Below, piece after piece: positions 43,919 to 53,171 of a stretch of DNA of 64,000 nucleotides. Below the pieces are notes generated by a model, which ran no database searches, was not told the origin of the DNA, and saw nothing but the letters and a program-made list of their open reading frames with translations. This DNA is from Streptomyces xylophagus. GTDB taxonomy: Bacteria > Actinomycetota > Actinomycetes > Streptomycetales > Streptomycetaceae. The stretch lies in the NCBI RefSeq assembly GCF_000716435.1, contig NZ_JNWO01000012.1:186001-250000 (forward strand), given 5' to 3'. The position numbers and the translations under genes were made by a program. How positions within the stretch are numbered: position 1 is the first letter of the stretch; each line of letters begins with the position of its first letter.

Positions 43919-44794
43919 ATGACGGCGTCGAATCATCCCCACGACGAGTCCACGACCCTCGACAGTACGGCGCATCTCATGAACCGGATCAGCAGCCAGC
44001 TCGCCGACCAGCTCAGCCTCGTCTCCCTGAACGGCACCAGACGCCCCGTCCCGCCCGCCCCGCCCGCGCTCGTCCTGGTGGCCCACGGCAGCCGCGACCC
44101 GCGCGCCCTGAGCACCGTACGAGCCCTCGTGGAACGCGTCCGCGAACTGCGTCCCGGCCTCCCCGTCCACCTGGGCCACATCGAACTCAACGAGCCCCGC
44201 CTCCCGGACACCCTCACGGCCCTCGGCCCCACGGACGCCGTCCTCGTCCCCCTCCTCCTGGCCCGCGGCTACCACGTCAAGCGCGACATCCCCGAACTGG
44301 CCGCCGAGACACAGGCACGCACGCGCGTGGCCGCCCCGTTGGGCCCACACCCCCTCCTGGTGGAGACGTTGTACGACCGCCTGGTGCAAGCGGGTTGGCG
44401 GATGGGGATGGACGAACAGACCCGCCGGGCAAGCGCCGTGGTACTGGCCGCAGCAGGCTCCCGAGACCCGGACTCCAAGCTGGACACCAACCACACGGCC
44501 CAACTCCTGGCCGACCGCTTGGGTGTCCCCGTAGTCCCCGCATACGCCTCAGCGGCGGCCCCCACGGTCCAGGCAGCCGTCCGCGCCTTGGCCGCCCGAG
44601 GCCACCACAGGGTGGCAGTGGCCTCTTGCTTCACAGCTCCCGGCCGCTTCGCAACACAGTGCGCGGAGGCAGCTCCGTGGATCGCGTCGGCCCCTCTGGG
44701 AGCCCACCCCGCGATGGCCCGCTTGGTCCTCCACCGCTACGACCAGGCGCTGGCGACGACGGTGAGCACAGAACCGGAACTGGCGTCAGCTTGA
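43919..44794 (+). CDS. Sirohydrochlorin chelatase (CbiX-type)
   Basis: 291 residues. Inserts Fe (or Co) into sirohydrochlorin to give siroheme (or the cobalamin precursor). The first half has the catalytic motif LVLVAHGSRDPRAL and GHIELNEPRLPDTL; the second half is a degenerate repeat (VVLAAAGSRDPDSKLD), where the active His is replaced, then VASCFTAPGRFATQ. Start ATG 43919 lacks a Shine-Dalgarno sequence. Its product siroheme is needed by NirB, which is also encoded in this window about 20 kb away. Confidence 0.9.
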   Translation: MTASNHPHDESTTLDSTAHLMNRISSQLADQLSLVSLNGTRRPVPPAPPALVLVAHGSRDPRALSTVRALVERVRELRPGLPVHLGHIELNEPRLPDTLTALGPTDAVLVPLLLARGYHVKRDIPELAAETQARTRVAAPLGPHPLLVETLYDRLVQAGWRMGMDEQTRRASAVVLAAAGSRDPDSKLDTNHTAQLLADRLGVPVVPAYASAAAPTVQAAVRALAARGHHRVAVASCFTAPGRFATQCAEAAPWIASAPLGAHPAMARLVLHRYDQALATTVSTEPELASA

Positions 44795-44818
44795 TACACA
44801 GGCAAGGGCAGCCAACCT

Positions 44819-44848
44819 AGGGGCGCGGGGAACTGCGCGACCAGCCAC
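44819..44848 (+). repeat. Dispersed intergenic palindromic repeat, copy 2
   Basis: AGGGGCGCGGGGAACTGCGC plus GACCAGCCAC, identical over 30 bases to copy 1 at 991-1020. It lies between the chelatase gene and dgt. Confidence 0.75.
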
Positions 44849-44941
44849 AACGGGCCCGCAGACGCAAACAAACCGAACCCGGCAGACGCATAGGCGCCCC
44901 GCAACTCCCGAATTGTCACTACCGCCGCTTACTGTCGAAGC

Positions 44942-46276
44942 ATGGACGGCACCGCAGGCACGCGCACAACTGCACCGAACCCCTACGACCCGACATCAGT
45001 CGACCGCTGGGCAACAGAGCCCGACAAACGCCCGGGCCGAACCGCCTTCCAACGCGACCGCGCCCGCGTACTGCACTCCGCCGCCCTACGCCGCCTCGCA
45101 GGCAAAACCCAGGTCGTCACCCCAGGAACCCGCAGCCAGGCATGGGACGCCAGCCCCCGCACCCGCCTCACCCACTCCTTGGAGTGCGCCCAGGTAGGCC
45201 GAGAGCTGGGCGCAGCCCTGGGTTGCGACCCGGACCTGGTCGAGGCGGCCTGCCTCTCCCACGACCTGGGCCACCCCCCCTTCGGCCACAACGGCGAACA
45301 GGCACTCAACGCGTTCGCCGACGACTGCGGCGGCTTCGAGGGCAACGCCCAGTCCCTCAGACTCCTCACCCGCATCGAACCGAAGCGCTTCGTAAGAAGC
45401 GACACGACAGCCGAGATGGTGAGCGTCGGCCTCAACCTCACCCGGGCCACCCTCGACGCGGCCACCAAGTACCCCTGGCCGCGCGGAGCGCACCCCACCG
45501 ACCCCACGTCCCCGAAGTTCGGCGTCTACGACGACGACAGGCCCGTCTTCGACTGGGTCCGCAAGGGCGCCCCCGGCACGCGCACGTGCTTCGAGGCCCA
45601 GGTCATGGACTGGTCGGACGACGTGGCGTACTCCGTGCACGACGTCGAGGACGGCCTGCACGCGGGCCACATCGACCCCAACTGCCTGCACGCCGAACCG
45701 GAACGCCAGGAGATCTTCAAGGTCGCCATCGGCCGCTACGTCCCCGCGGACACGGCCCCCGACGAACTCGCCGAGGCGCTGGACCGGCTCCAGAACCAAC
45801 CGTGGTGGCCGCACGGCTACGACGGTTCGGCCGTCGCGCAGGCCCGCCTGAAGGACACCACCAGCCAGCTCATCGGCCGCTTCTGCCTGGCCGCCGAGGC
45901 CGCCACGCGCGCGGCGTACGGCACCGGCCGCCTCACCCGCTACGACGCCGAACTCGTCGTACCGCACGAGGCACGCCTGGAGTGCGCGGTCCTCAAGGCG
46001 GTCGCCGACCGGTATGTGATGCAGCGGGCCGAGCAGGAGCGCATCCGCGCGGACGAGCGGATCGTGGTCGCCGAACTCGCCGAGGTGCTCACGACGCGCG
46101 CGCCCGACGGTCTGGAGCCGCAGTTCCGCGCGCAGTTCGAGGAGGCGCCCGACGACCGTGCCCGCAAGCGGGTGATCGTCGATCAGATCGCGTCACTCAC
46201 CGACGCATCGGCGCGGTCTCTTCACGCGCATCTCACATCGCTGGGGCACAGTGACGCGAAACAAGCCCGAATGTGA
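44942..46276 (+). CDS. dgt: Deoxyguanosinetriphosphate triphosphohydrolase
   Basis: 444-residue HD-domain enzyme that hydrolyses dGTP (and possibly other dNTPs) to deoxynucleoside and tripolyphosphate. Metal/active-site motifs: [15 protein letters not shown] (H), [19 protein letters not shown] (HD) and [17 protein letters not shown]. No Shine-Dalgarno sequence is found. TACTGT ends six bases before ATG 44942, so the transcript may be leaderless. A hairpin GTGGCC-TGATCG-GGCCAC follows the stop (46283-46300). It is 94 bases upstream of the FAD reductase. Confidence 0.94.
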   Translation: MDGTAGTRTTAPNPYDPTSVDRWATEPDKRPGRTAFQRDRARVLHSAALRRLAGKTQVVTPGTRSQAWDASPRTRLTHSLECAQVGRELGAALGCDPDLVEAACLSHDLGHPPFGHNGEQALNAFADDCGGFEGNAQSLRLLTRIEPKRFVRSDTTAEMVSVGLNLTRATLDAATKYPWPRGAHPTDPTSPKFGVYDDDRPVFDWVRKGAPGTRTCFEAQVMDWSDDVAYSVHDVEDGLHAGHIDPNCLHAEPERQEIFKVAIGRYVPADTAPDELAEALDRLQNQPWWPHGYDGSAVAQARLKDTTSQLIGRFCLAAEAATRAAYGTGRLTRYDAELVVPHEARLECAVLKAVADRYVMQRAEQERIRADERIVVAELAEVLTTRAPDGLEPQFRAQFEEAPDDRARKRVIVDQIASLTDASARSLHAHLTSLGHSDAKQARM

Positions 46277-46282
46277 CCCTCC

Positions 46283-46300
46283 GTGGCCTGATCGGGCCAC
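46283..46300 (+). terminator. Weak hairpin after dgt
   Basis: GTGGCC (46283-46288) pairs with GGCCAC (46295-46300) around TGATCG. Short stem and no T-run; weak or partial terminator. Confidence 0.35.
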
Positions 46301-46369
46301 ACCCCCTTCCCGCATCACGCTGCGTGCGGGACGCTCGCATATGGCGGCACCGTTACGAGGAGGCATCAA

Positions 46370-47635
46370 GTGGTCGACGCGGATCAGACGTTCGTCATCA
46401 TCGGAGGAGGCCTGGCCGGCGCCAAGGCGGCCGAGACGCTCCGAGCGGAGGGCTTCACCGGCCGCGTGATACTGATCTGCGACGAACGCGACCACCCGTA
46501 CGAGCGCCCGCCGTTGTCCAAGGGCTACCTCCTCGGCAAGGAGGAGCGCGACAGCGTCTTCGTCCACGAACCCGCCTGGTACGCACAGAACGACATCGAG
46601 CTGCACCTCGGCCAGACCGTCGACAACATCGACCGTACGGCGAAGACGGTCCGCTTCGGAGACGACGGCACCCTTGTCCGCTACGACAAGCTGCTCATCG
46701 CCACCGGCTCCGAGCCCCGCCGCCTCGACATCCCGGGCACGGACCTCGCGGGCGTCCACCACCTGCGCCGCCTCTCGCACGCCGAGCGCCTCAAGAACGT
46801 CCTGGCGTCGCTGGGCCGGGACAACGGCCATCTGGTGATCGCCGGCGGCGGCTGGATCGGCCTGGAGGTCGCGGCGGCGGCCCGCGAGTACGGCGCCGAG
46901 GTCACCGTCGTAGAACCCTCGCAGACCCCGCTGCACGGAGTCCTCGGCCCCGAACTCGGCCAGCTCTTCGCCGACCTGCACGCCGAGCACGGCGTGCGGT
47001 TCCACTTCGGTGCCCGGCTCACCGAGATCGTCGGCCAGGACGGCATGGTCCTCGCCGCCCGCACCGACGACGGCGAGGAGCACCCCGCGCACGACGTCCT
47101 CGCGGCCATCGGAGCGGCCCCGCGCACCGCGCTCGCCGAGGCGGCGGGCCTCGAGCTGGCCGACCGCGCGCACGGCGGCGGCATCGCGGTCGACGAACGG
47201 CTGCGCACCTCCGACCCCGACATCTACGCGGCCGGTGACGTGGCCGCCTTCCACCACGCCCTGTTCGACACCCGGCTGCGCGTGGAGCACTGGGCGAACG
47301 CCCTCAACGGCGGCCCGGCGGCGGCCCGCGCGATGCTCGGCAAGGACGTCACCTACGACCGCGTGCCCTATTTCTTCTCCGACCAGTACGACTTGGGTAT
47401 GGAGTACTCCGGCTGGGCGCCCCCGGGCTCCTACGACGAAGTGGTGATCCGGGGAGACGCGGGCAAGCGCGAGTTCATCGCCTTCTGGGTGAAGGAGGGC
47501 AGGGTGCTGGCCGGGATGAATGTGAATGTGTGGGACGTCACAGAGCCCATCCAGCAGCTGATCCGCTCCAAGGCACAGGTGGACACAGAGGCACTCGCGG
47601 ACCCACACGTTCCGCTGGACAGCCTGGGCGCCTAG
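46370..47635 (+). CDS. FAD-dependent ferredoxin-reductase-type oxidoreductase
   Basis: 421 residues, class of ferredoxin/rubredoxin reductases (BenC/ThcD-like). FAD motif FVIIGGGLAGAKAAETLR near the N-terminus, LLIATGSEPR, NAD motif VIAGGGWIGLEVAAAARE, and IYAAGDVAAF with the C-terminal reductase domain (YFFSDQYDLGMEYSG). GTG 46370 has AGGAGG. It would pass electrons from NAD(P)H to a ferredoxin or P450 system not visible here. Confidence 0.92.
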   Translation: MVDADQTFVIIGGGLAGAKAAETLRAEGFTGRVILICDERDHPYERPPLSKGYLLGKEERDSVFVHEPAWYAQNDIELHLGQTVDNIDRTAKTVRFGDDGTLVRYDKLLIATGSEPRRLDIPGTDLAGVHHLRRLSHAERLKNVLASLGRDNGHLVIAGGGWIGLEVAAAAREYGAEVTVVEPSQTPLHGVLGPELGQLFADLHAEHGVRFHFGARLTEIVGQDGMVLAARTDDGEEHPAHDVLAAIGAAPRTALAEAAGLELADRAHGGGIAVDERLRTSDPDIYAAGDVAAFHHALFDTRLRVEHWANALNGGPAAARAMLGKDVTYDRVPYFFSDQYDLGMEYSGWAPPGSYDEVVIRGDAGKREFIAFWVKEGRVLAGMNVNVWDVTEPIQQLIRSKAQVDTEALADPHVPLDSLGA

Positions 47636-47681
47636 AGATCCTGGTAGTCACTGCTGTCAGTCCGGCCCCGTGCTGCAATTC

Positions 47682-47699
47682 CCGGGGGGCAACCCCCGG
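47682..47699 (+). terminator. Hairpin between FAD reductase and dnaG
   Basis: CCGGGGG, loop GCAA, CCCCCGG: a stable seven-base-pair stem with a GNRA loop, 46 bases after the stop at 47635. Confidence 0.5.
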
Positions 47700-47751
47700 A
47701 CCCCCGGCAGAGGGTCGGCCACCGCGCCCCATGAGTGTCAGTTCTGCCCCG

Positions 47752-47757
47752 TAGAAT
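47752..47757 (+). promoter_or_regulatory. Candidate -10 element of leaderless dnaG
   Basis: TAGAAT lies six bases before the GTG start with no Shine-Dalgarno sequence between, compatible with transcription starting at the start codon. The -35 region is not recognisable. Confidence 0.4.
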
Positions 47758-47763
47758 CACCTC

Positions 47764-49668
47764 GTGGCAGGACGGATCAACGACGAGGACGTGAAGGCGG
47801 TTCGGGACGCGGTCCCGATCGACGCCGTCGTGTCCGAGTACCTCCAGCTGCGGAACGCGGGCGGCGGCAATCTCAAGGGTCTCTGCCCGTTCCACGACGA
47901 GAAGTCGCCGTCCTTCCAGGTCAGCCCGAGCAAGGGGCTCTTTCACTGCTTCGGCTGCCAGGAGGGCGGCGACACCATCACGTTCGTGATGAAGGTCGAC
48001 CACCTCACCTTCTCGGAGTCGGTCGAGCGTCTGGCCGCCCAGGCCGGCATCACGCTGCGGTACGAGGAGGGCGGGTACAACCCCGCCCACCAGCGCGGCG
48101 AGCGCATCCGCCTGGTCGAGGCCCACAAGGCCGCCGCGGACTTCTACGTCGAGCAGCTGGCCGTCAGCTCCGAGGCGGACGCCGGCCGCAAGTTCCTCGC
48201 CGAGCGCGGCTTCGACCAGTCCGCGGCCGAGCACTTCTCCGTCGGCTACAGCCCCCAGGGCTGGGACCACCTCACCAAGTACCTCCGCGGCAAGGGCTTC
48301 ACCGACAAGGAGATCCTCCTGTCCGGCCTCGCCCAGGAGGGCCGCCGCGGCCCCATCGACCGCTTCCGCGGCCGCCTGATGTGGCCGATCCGCGACATCG
48401 GCGGCGAGGTCGTCGGCTTCGGCGCCCGCAAGCTCTACGAGTCGGACAACGGCCCGAAGTACCTCAACACGCCCGACACCGCGATCTACAAGAAGTCGCA
48501 GGTCCTCTACGGCATCGACCTCGCCAAGAAGGACATCGCCAAGTCCAGCCGCGCGGTCGTCGTCGAGGGCTACACGGATGTCATGGCCTGCCACCTGGCA
48601 GGAGTGACGACGGCGATCGCCACCTGCGGCACGGCCTTCGGCACCGATCACATCAAGATCCTCCGCAGGCTCCTGATGGACAACGGCTCGGCGCGCGTGA
48701 TCTTCACCTTCGACGGCGACGCGGCCGGCCAGAAGGCGGCCCTGCGCGCCTTCGAGGACGACCAGAAGTTCGCCGCCGAGACGTACATCGCGATCGCGCC
48801 CGACAACATGGACCCCTGCGAGCTGCGCCTCGCCAAGGGCGACGAGGCGGTCGCCGACCTGGTCGAACCCCGCACCCCGCTCTTCGAGTTCGCGCTCCGC
48901 CAGATCGTCGTCCGCTACGACCTCGACACCCCCGCCGGCCGCGCCTCCGCCCTGGACGAGGCGGCCCCGATCGTCGCCCGCATCAAGAACAGCGGCGCCC
49001 AGCACGAGGTCGCCGTCCAACTCGCCGGCATGCTCGGCATCCTCGACACCCAGTTCGTGGTCAAGCGCGTTGCCCAGCTGGCCCGTTGGGCCCGCGACCG
49101 CGGCGGCAAGGGCCCGGCACCGACGAGGGGCGCTGCCCAGCAGCAGTACGACACCACCTCCCGCCCCCCGACCGGCGGTCCCGCCCTCACCCTCCGCAAC
49201 CCGGTCTTCGCCACCGAGCGCGAGCTCCTCAAACTCGCCCTCCAGCGCCCCGAGTTGGTCTCCCCGGCCTTCGACGCGTACGGCGTCGACGAGTTCACCG
49301 CCCCGCCCTACGCCGCCGTACGCGAGGCGATCATCGAGGCGGGCGGTGCCGAGTACGGCCTCCAGGACGCCCAGGACTATCTCGTCCGCGTCCGCGAGGC
49401 GGCACCGGACGACGCGGTCCGCGCGATGGTCACCGAGCTGGCCGTCGAGGCGATCCTGCGCCGCACGGTCGACGAGAACTACGCGGGCGAGCAGCTCGTC
49501 ACCGTCCGCCGAAGAGCCGTAGTGCGCCGTATCCACGACATCCAGGGCGCGCTCACCCGCCTCGGCAGCCACGGAGACTCGGCCGAACTGGCCGCCGTAC
49601 AGAACGAGTTGTGGGTACTTCAGCAGTACGACCAGGCACTCCAGGTGCATGGAGCCACAGCGCTCTGA
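47764..49668 (+). CDS. dnaG: DNA primase
   Basis: 634-residue replication primase that makes RNA primers at the fork. Domains in order: CHC2 zinc-binding domain (CPFHDEKSPSF...GLFHCFGCQEGGD, about 40-70), the catalytic core with TOPRIM (VVVEGYTDVMA and FDGDAAGQKAA) and a C-terminal DnaB-helicase-interaction domain after a low-complexity linker. Length is normal. GTG start with a leaderless-type -10. It precedes hrdA in the same direction, an arrangement like that in other streptomycetes and like the E. coli dnaG-rpoD pair. Confidence 0.97.
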   Translation: MAGRINDEDVKAVRDAVPIDAVVSEYLQLRNAGGGNLKGLCPFHDEKSPSFQVSPSKGLFHCFGCQEGGDTITFVMKVDHLTFSESVERLAAQAGITLRYEEGGYNPAHQRGERIRLVEAHKAAADFYVEQLAVSSEADAGRKFLAERGFDQSAAEHFSVGYSPQGWDHLTKYLRGKGFTDKEILLSGLAQEGRRGPIDRFRGRLMWPIRDIGGEVVGFGARKLYESDNGPKYLNTPDTAIYKKSQVLYGIDLAKKDIAKSSRAVVVEGYTDVMACHLAGVTTAIATCGTAFGTDHIKILRRLLMDNGSARVIFTFDGDAAGQKAALRAFEDDQKFAAETYIAIAPDNMDPCELRLAKGDEAVADLVEPRTPLFEFALRQIVVRYDLDTPAGRASALDEAAPIVARIKNSGAQHEVAVQLAGMLGILDTQFVVKRVAQLARWARDRGGKGPAPTRGAAQQQYDTTSRPPTGGPALTLRNPVFATERELLKLALQRPELVSPAFDAYGVDEFTAPPYAAVREAIIEAGGAEYGLQDAQDYLVRVREAAPDDAVRAMVTELAVEAILRRTVDENYAGEQLVTVRRRAVVRRIHDIQGALTRLGSHGDSAELAAVQNELWVLQQYDQALQVHGATAL

Positions 49669-49911
49669 GCGCGTAGTTACGGAACGGACTCAAAAAGTCA
49701 CCGCACGCCCCTCGTGGCGGCGATGTGTCGTACTCCACACTGGGTTCCGGTGCCTGAGTCCTCGGAGCGCGGCCGATCCGTCCCCAGCGGGTCCTTCACC
49801 CCCGCGGTTCCGCTCATCGAGTACGGGACGGACAGCGGCGAGGCCGCCGACTCCGCCCCCGAAGTACCGCTGCCGTACCCCCTGGCAGCGATCATCCTGG
49901 AGGTCGCCCCC

Positions 49912-51060
49912 GTGCAGACCCAGACCCTCGACCAGACCGAGACCAGCACGACGGACGGCGCGGAACCGGAAGCGGAGACCGATGTCCTCGCGACCGTCCC
50001 TCCGCAGAGCCGTGCCGCGCACCACCCCGAAACCGCAGAACCGGAGAGTCCGCCCGAGCTCGAAGAACCGACGGCCGAAGCGGTGGAGTCCGCGGAGGCC
50101 CCCGAGCCCGAGGTACGGCCCCGGGGCCGGGTCGCCGCCGACAACGGCGCCCCTTCCTCGGACCTGTTCCGCCAGTACCTGCGCGAGATCGGCCGTATCC
50201 CGCTCCTCACCGCGGCCGAGGAGGTCGACCTCGCCCGCCGCGTCGAGGCCGGCCTGTTCGCCGAGGAGAAGCTCGCCGGCGCCTCCGATCTGGACAGCCA
50301 ACTCGCCCTGGACCTGGACCGGTTGGTCGTCCTGGGCCGGATGGCCAAGCGCCGCCTGATCGAGGCGAACCTGCGACTCGTCGTCTCCGTGGCGAAGAGG
50401 TACGTAGGCCGCGGGCTGACCATGCTCGACCTCGTCCAGGAGGGAAACCTGGGCCTGATCAGGGCAGTCGAGAAGTTCGACTACGCCCGCGGCTACAAGT
50501 TCTCCACGTACGCCACCTGGTGGATCCGCCAGGCCATGTCCCGCGCCCTCGCCGACCAGGCCCGCACGATTCGCGTCCCGGTGCACGTCGTGGAACTCAT
50601 CAACCGGGTCGTCCGCGTCCAGCGCCGAATGCTCCAGGAGCGCGGCTACGAGCCCACCCCGGAAGAGGTGGCCGACCACCTCGACCTCGCGCCCGAACGC
50701 GTCAGCGAGGTGCTCCGCCTGGCTCAGGAACCGGTGTCGTTGCACGCGCCGGTGGGGGAGGAGGACGACGTTGCCCTCGGCGATCTGATCGAGGACGGCG
50801 ACGCGACGAGTCCCGTGGAGTCGGCCGCGTTCATCCTCCTCAGGCAGCACCTGGAGGCGGTTCTGTCGACGCTGGGGGAGCGTGAGCGGAAGGTCGTGCA
50901 GCTGCGCTACGGGCTGGCGGACGGGCGTCCGCGCACGCTGGAGGAGATCGGGCGGATCTTCGGGGTGACCCGGGAGCGGATACGGCAGATCGAGTCGAAG
51001 ACTCTCAACAAGCTGAGGGATCACGCTTTTGCGGATCAGCTGAGGGGCTATCTGGATTGA
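49912..51060 (+). CDS. hrdA: RNA polymerase sigma factor of the HrdA type (RpoD family)
   Basis: 382-residue group 2 sigma factor. After an acidic, Pro/Glu-rich N-terminus (no region 1.1) come region 1.2 ([31 protein letters not shown]) and region 2 ([57 protein letters not shown]). Region 3 ([20 protein letters not shown]) and region 4 ([39 protein letters not shown]) follow. GTG 49912 has GGAGG eight bases upstream; the frame is open to ATG 49714. The symbol rests on the dnaG neighbourhood and length; HrdC/D are alternatives. Non-essential sigma by family role. Confidence 0.85.
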   Translation: MQTQTLDQTETSTTDGAEPEAETDVLATVPPQSRAAHHPETAEPESPPELEEPTAEAVESAEAPEPEVRPRGRVAADNGAPSSDLFRQYLREIGRIPLLTAAEEVDLARRVEAGLFAEEKLAGASDLDSQLALDLDRLVVLGRMAKRRLIEANLRLVVSVAKRYVGRGLTMLDLVQEGNLGLIRAVEKFDYARGYKFSTYATWWIRQAMSRALADQARTIRVPVHVVELINRVVRVQRRMLQERGYEPTPEEVADHLDLAPERVSEVLRLAQEPVSLHAPVGEEDDVALGDLIEDGDATSPVESAAFILLRQHLEAVLSTLGERERKVVQLRYGLADGRPRTLEEIGRIFGVTRERIRQIESKTLNKLRDHAFADQLRGYLD

Positions 51061-51085
51061 TGCCGGGTGCGGGCCCGGTGGGGGC

Positions 51086-51113
51086 GGGCCGCGCAGTTCC
51101 CCGCGCCCCTAAA
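51086..51113 (-). repeat. Dispersed intergenic palindromic repeat, copy 3 (reverse)
   Basis: Reverse strand reads CTTTAGGGGCGCGGGGAACT followed by GCGCGGCC, matching the other three copies. With copy 4 it forms a long inverted repeat. Confidence 0.75.
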
Positions 51114-51180
51114 GACTCGGGCGCGCCCCGTGCTTTCAGGGGGCTCCCCGCGCGCCTAAAAGCACCGGGCGAGCGGCGTC

Positions 51181-51214
51181 TTTTAGGGGCGCGGGGAACT
51201 GCGCGACCAGCCCC
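51181..51214 (+). repeat. Dispersed intergenic palindromic repeat, copy 4
   Basis: TTTTAGGGGCGCGGGGAACT followed by GCGCGACCAGCCCC. Copies 3 and 4 are inverted about a 67-base spacer between convergent hrdA and ABC genes, where they could pair into a very stable stem. A decayed related piece (CCCCGCGCGCCTAAAAGCAC) lies in the spacer. Confidence 0.75.
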
Positions 51215-51242
51215 CACCGGGCCGTCAGCCGAATGACGACCG

Positions 51243-53171
51243 TTAGTCCACCTCGGCCACCGCCTGCGCGAACTGTGCCTTGTACAGCCGCGCATACGCC
51301 CCGTCCGCCGCCAACAGCTCCGCATGCGCGCCCTGTTCGACAATCGAGCCGTTCTCCATGACGAGGATCGTGTCCGCATCCCGGATCGTGGAGAGCCGGT
51401 GCGCGATCACGAACGACGTACGCCCGTGGGCTAGTTTGGCCATCGCCTTCTGGATCAGCACCTCGGTACGGGTGTCTACCGAAGACGTCGCCTCGTCCAG
51501 GACCAGGATCGTCGGGTCGGACAGGAACGCCCGCGCGATGGTGATGAGTTGCTTCTCACCGGCGCTGACCCCCGTGCCCTCGTCGTCGATGACCGTGTCG
51601 TAGCCGTCGGGCAGCGTACGGACGAACCGGTCGGCGTGCGCCGCCCGCGCCGCCTCCTCGATCTCGCCCCGGGTGACCTCGCGAGAGGCCCCGTACGCGA
51701 TGTTCTCGGCGATCGAGCCGCCGAACAGCCAGGTGTCCTGGAGCACCATGCCGATGCCCGCGCGGAGTTCGTCCCGGGACATGCGCGCGATGTCGACGCC
51801 GTCGAGGGTGATGCGGCCGCCGGAGACCTCGTAGAACCGCATGAGGAGGTTCACGAGGGTGGTCTTGCCGGCGCCGGTCGGGCCGACGATCGCGACCGTG
51901 TGGCCCGGTTCCACCGTCAGCGAGAGGTCCTCGATGAGCGGCTTGTCGGGGTCGTAGCGGAAGGAGACGTGCTCCAGGGCGACCAGGCCGCGGAGTTCCG
52001 CGGGGCGTTCGCTCGGCATCGGGTCGGGCTTCTGCTCCTCGGCGTCGAGGAGTTCGAAGATCCGTTCCGCCGAGGCGACGCCGGACTGGACCAGGTTCGC
52101 CATCGACGCGACCTGCGTCAGCGGCATCGAGAACTGGCGCGAGTACTGGACGAAGGCCTGCACGTCACCGATGGACAGTGAGCCGGACGCGACCCGGAGG
52201 CCGCCGACGACCGCGACCAGCACGTAGTTGAGGTTCGACACGAACATCATCAGCGGCTGCATGACCCCGCTGTTGAACTGCGCCTTGAACCCCGCCTCGT
52301 ACAGCGCGTCGTTCTGCTCGGCGAACAGCTTCGCCGACTCGTCCTGCCGCCCGAAGACCTTCACCAGGTTGTGGCCGGTGTACATCTCCTCGACGTGCGC
52401 GTTGAGCTTGCCCGTCGAGCGCCACTGCTGCACGAAGTGCGGCTGCGACCGCTTGCCGACGCGGGTGGCGACGGCGAACGACAGCGGCACGGTCACCAGC
52501 GCGACCAGGGCGAGAAGCCACGACACCCAGAACATCATCGCGAGCACACCGATGATCGTGAGCAGCGAGTTGATGAGCTGGCCCATCGACTGCTGGAGGG
52601 TCTGCCCGATGTTGTCGATGTCGTTGGTCGCGCGCGAGAGGACTTCCCCGCGCTGCCGCTTGTCGAAGTACGACAGCGGGAGCCGCGACATCTTCGTCTG
52701 CACGTCCTCGCGCAGCCGGAACATCGTCCGGTTGACCGCCCGGTTGACCATCCGCGTCGCCACCGCCATCAGCAGCCCGGCCACCAGGAACGTGCCCAGC
52801 GCGAGCAGCAGCACATGCCCCACCGAGGTGAAGTCGATGCCCTTGCCCGGTGTGAAGTCCGTGCTCTTCAGCATGTCCGCGATCGAGCCCTGGCCCCGGT
52901 CACGCATCGCCTGGAGGGCCTGCGCCTTGGTCGTCCCGGCCGGCATCTGCCGCCCGATGATGCCGGCGAAGACCAGGTCGGTGGCGTTGCCGAGGATCTT
53001 CGGTCCCACCACGTTCAGCCCGACGCTGAACACCACGCACACCAGCAGGATGCCGATGGTGATCCGCTCCGGCCGGAACTGGCCGATCAGCCGCTTGCCG
53101 GACACCTTGAAGTCCATCGAACGGGCGTCGGGGCCCGTCCCGGCCATCATCCGCCCCATGGGCCCGGCCAT
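51243..53171 (-). CDS. ABC exporter half-transporter, consensus-site subunit
   Basis: 642 residues. Six-helix ABC_membrane domain (SVGHVLLLALGTFLVAGLLMAVATRMV; NSLLTIIGVLAMMFWVSWLLALVALV) fused to an NBD with Walker A GPTGAGKTT, signature VSAGEKQLITIARA and Walker B ILVLDEATSSVD, including the catalytic Glu. Its ATG overlaps the TGA of the upstream half-transporter (TGATG), so the two are cotranslated and should form a heterodimer. Likely exports a drug or lipid-like compound. An insertion (GTTKAQALQAMRDRGQGSIADMLKSTDF) sits in the first extracellular loop. N-terminal extension is Met/Gly-rich. Confidence 0.93.
   Translation of the reverse strand: MAGPMGRMMAGTGPDARSMDFKVSGKRLIGQFRPERITIGILLVCVVFSVGLNVVGPKILGNATDLVFAGIIGRQMPAGTTKAQALQAMRDRGQGSIADMLKSTDFTPGKGIDFTSVGHVLLLALGTFLVAGLLMAVATRMVNRAVNRTMFRLREDVQTKMSRLPLSYFDKRQRGEVLSRATNDIDNIGQTLQQSMGQLINSLLTIIGVLAMMFWVSWLLALVALVTVPLSFAVATRVGKRSQPHFVQQWRSTGKLNAHVEEMYTGHNLVKVFGRQDESAKLFAEQNDALYEAGFKAQFNSGVMQPLMMFVSNLNYVLVAVVGGLRVASGSLSIGDVQAFVQYSRQFSMPLTQVASMANLVQSGVASAERIFELLDAEEQKPDPMPSERPAELRGLVALEHVSFRYDPDKPLIEDLSLTVEPGHTVAIVGPTGAGKTTLVNLLMRFYEVSGGRITLDGVDIARMSRDELRAGIGMVLQDTWLFGGSIAENIAYGASREVTRGEIEEAARAAHADRFVRTLPDGYDTVIDDEGTGVSAGEKQLITIARAFLSDPTILVLDEATSSVDTRTEVLIQKAMAKLAHGRTSFVIAHRLSTIRDADTILVMENGSIVEQGAHAELLAADGAYARLYKAQFAQAVAEVD

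Noticed and set aside
47632..49650. 672-codon minus-strand frame over dnaG
   Set aside because: Shadow of dnaG caused by third-position GC bias; no family resemblance.
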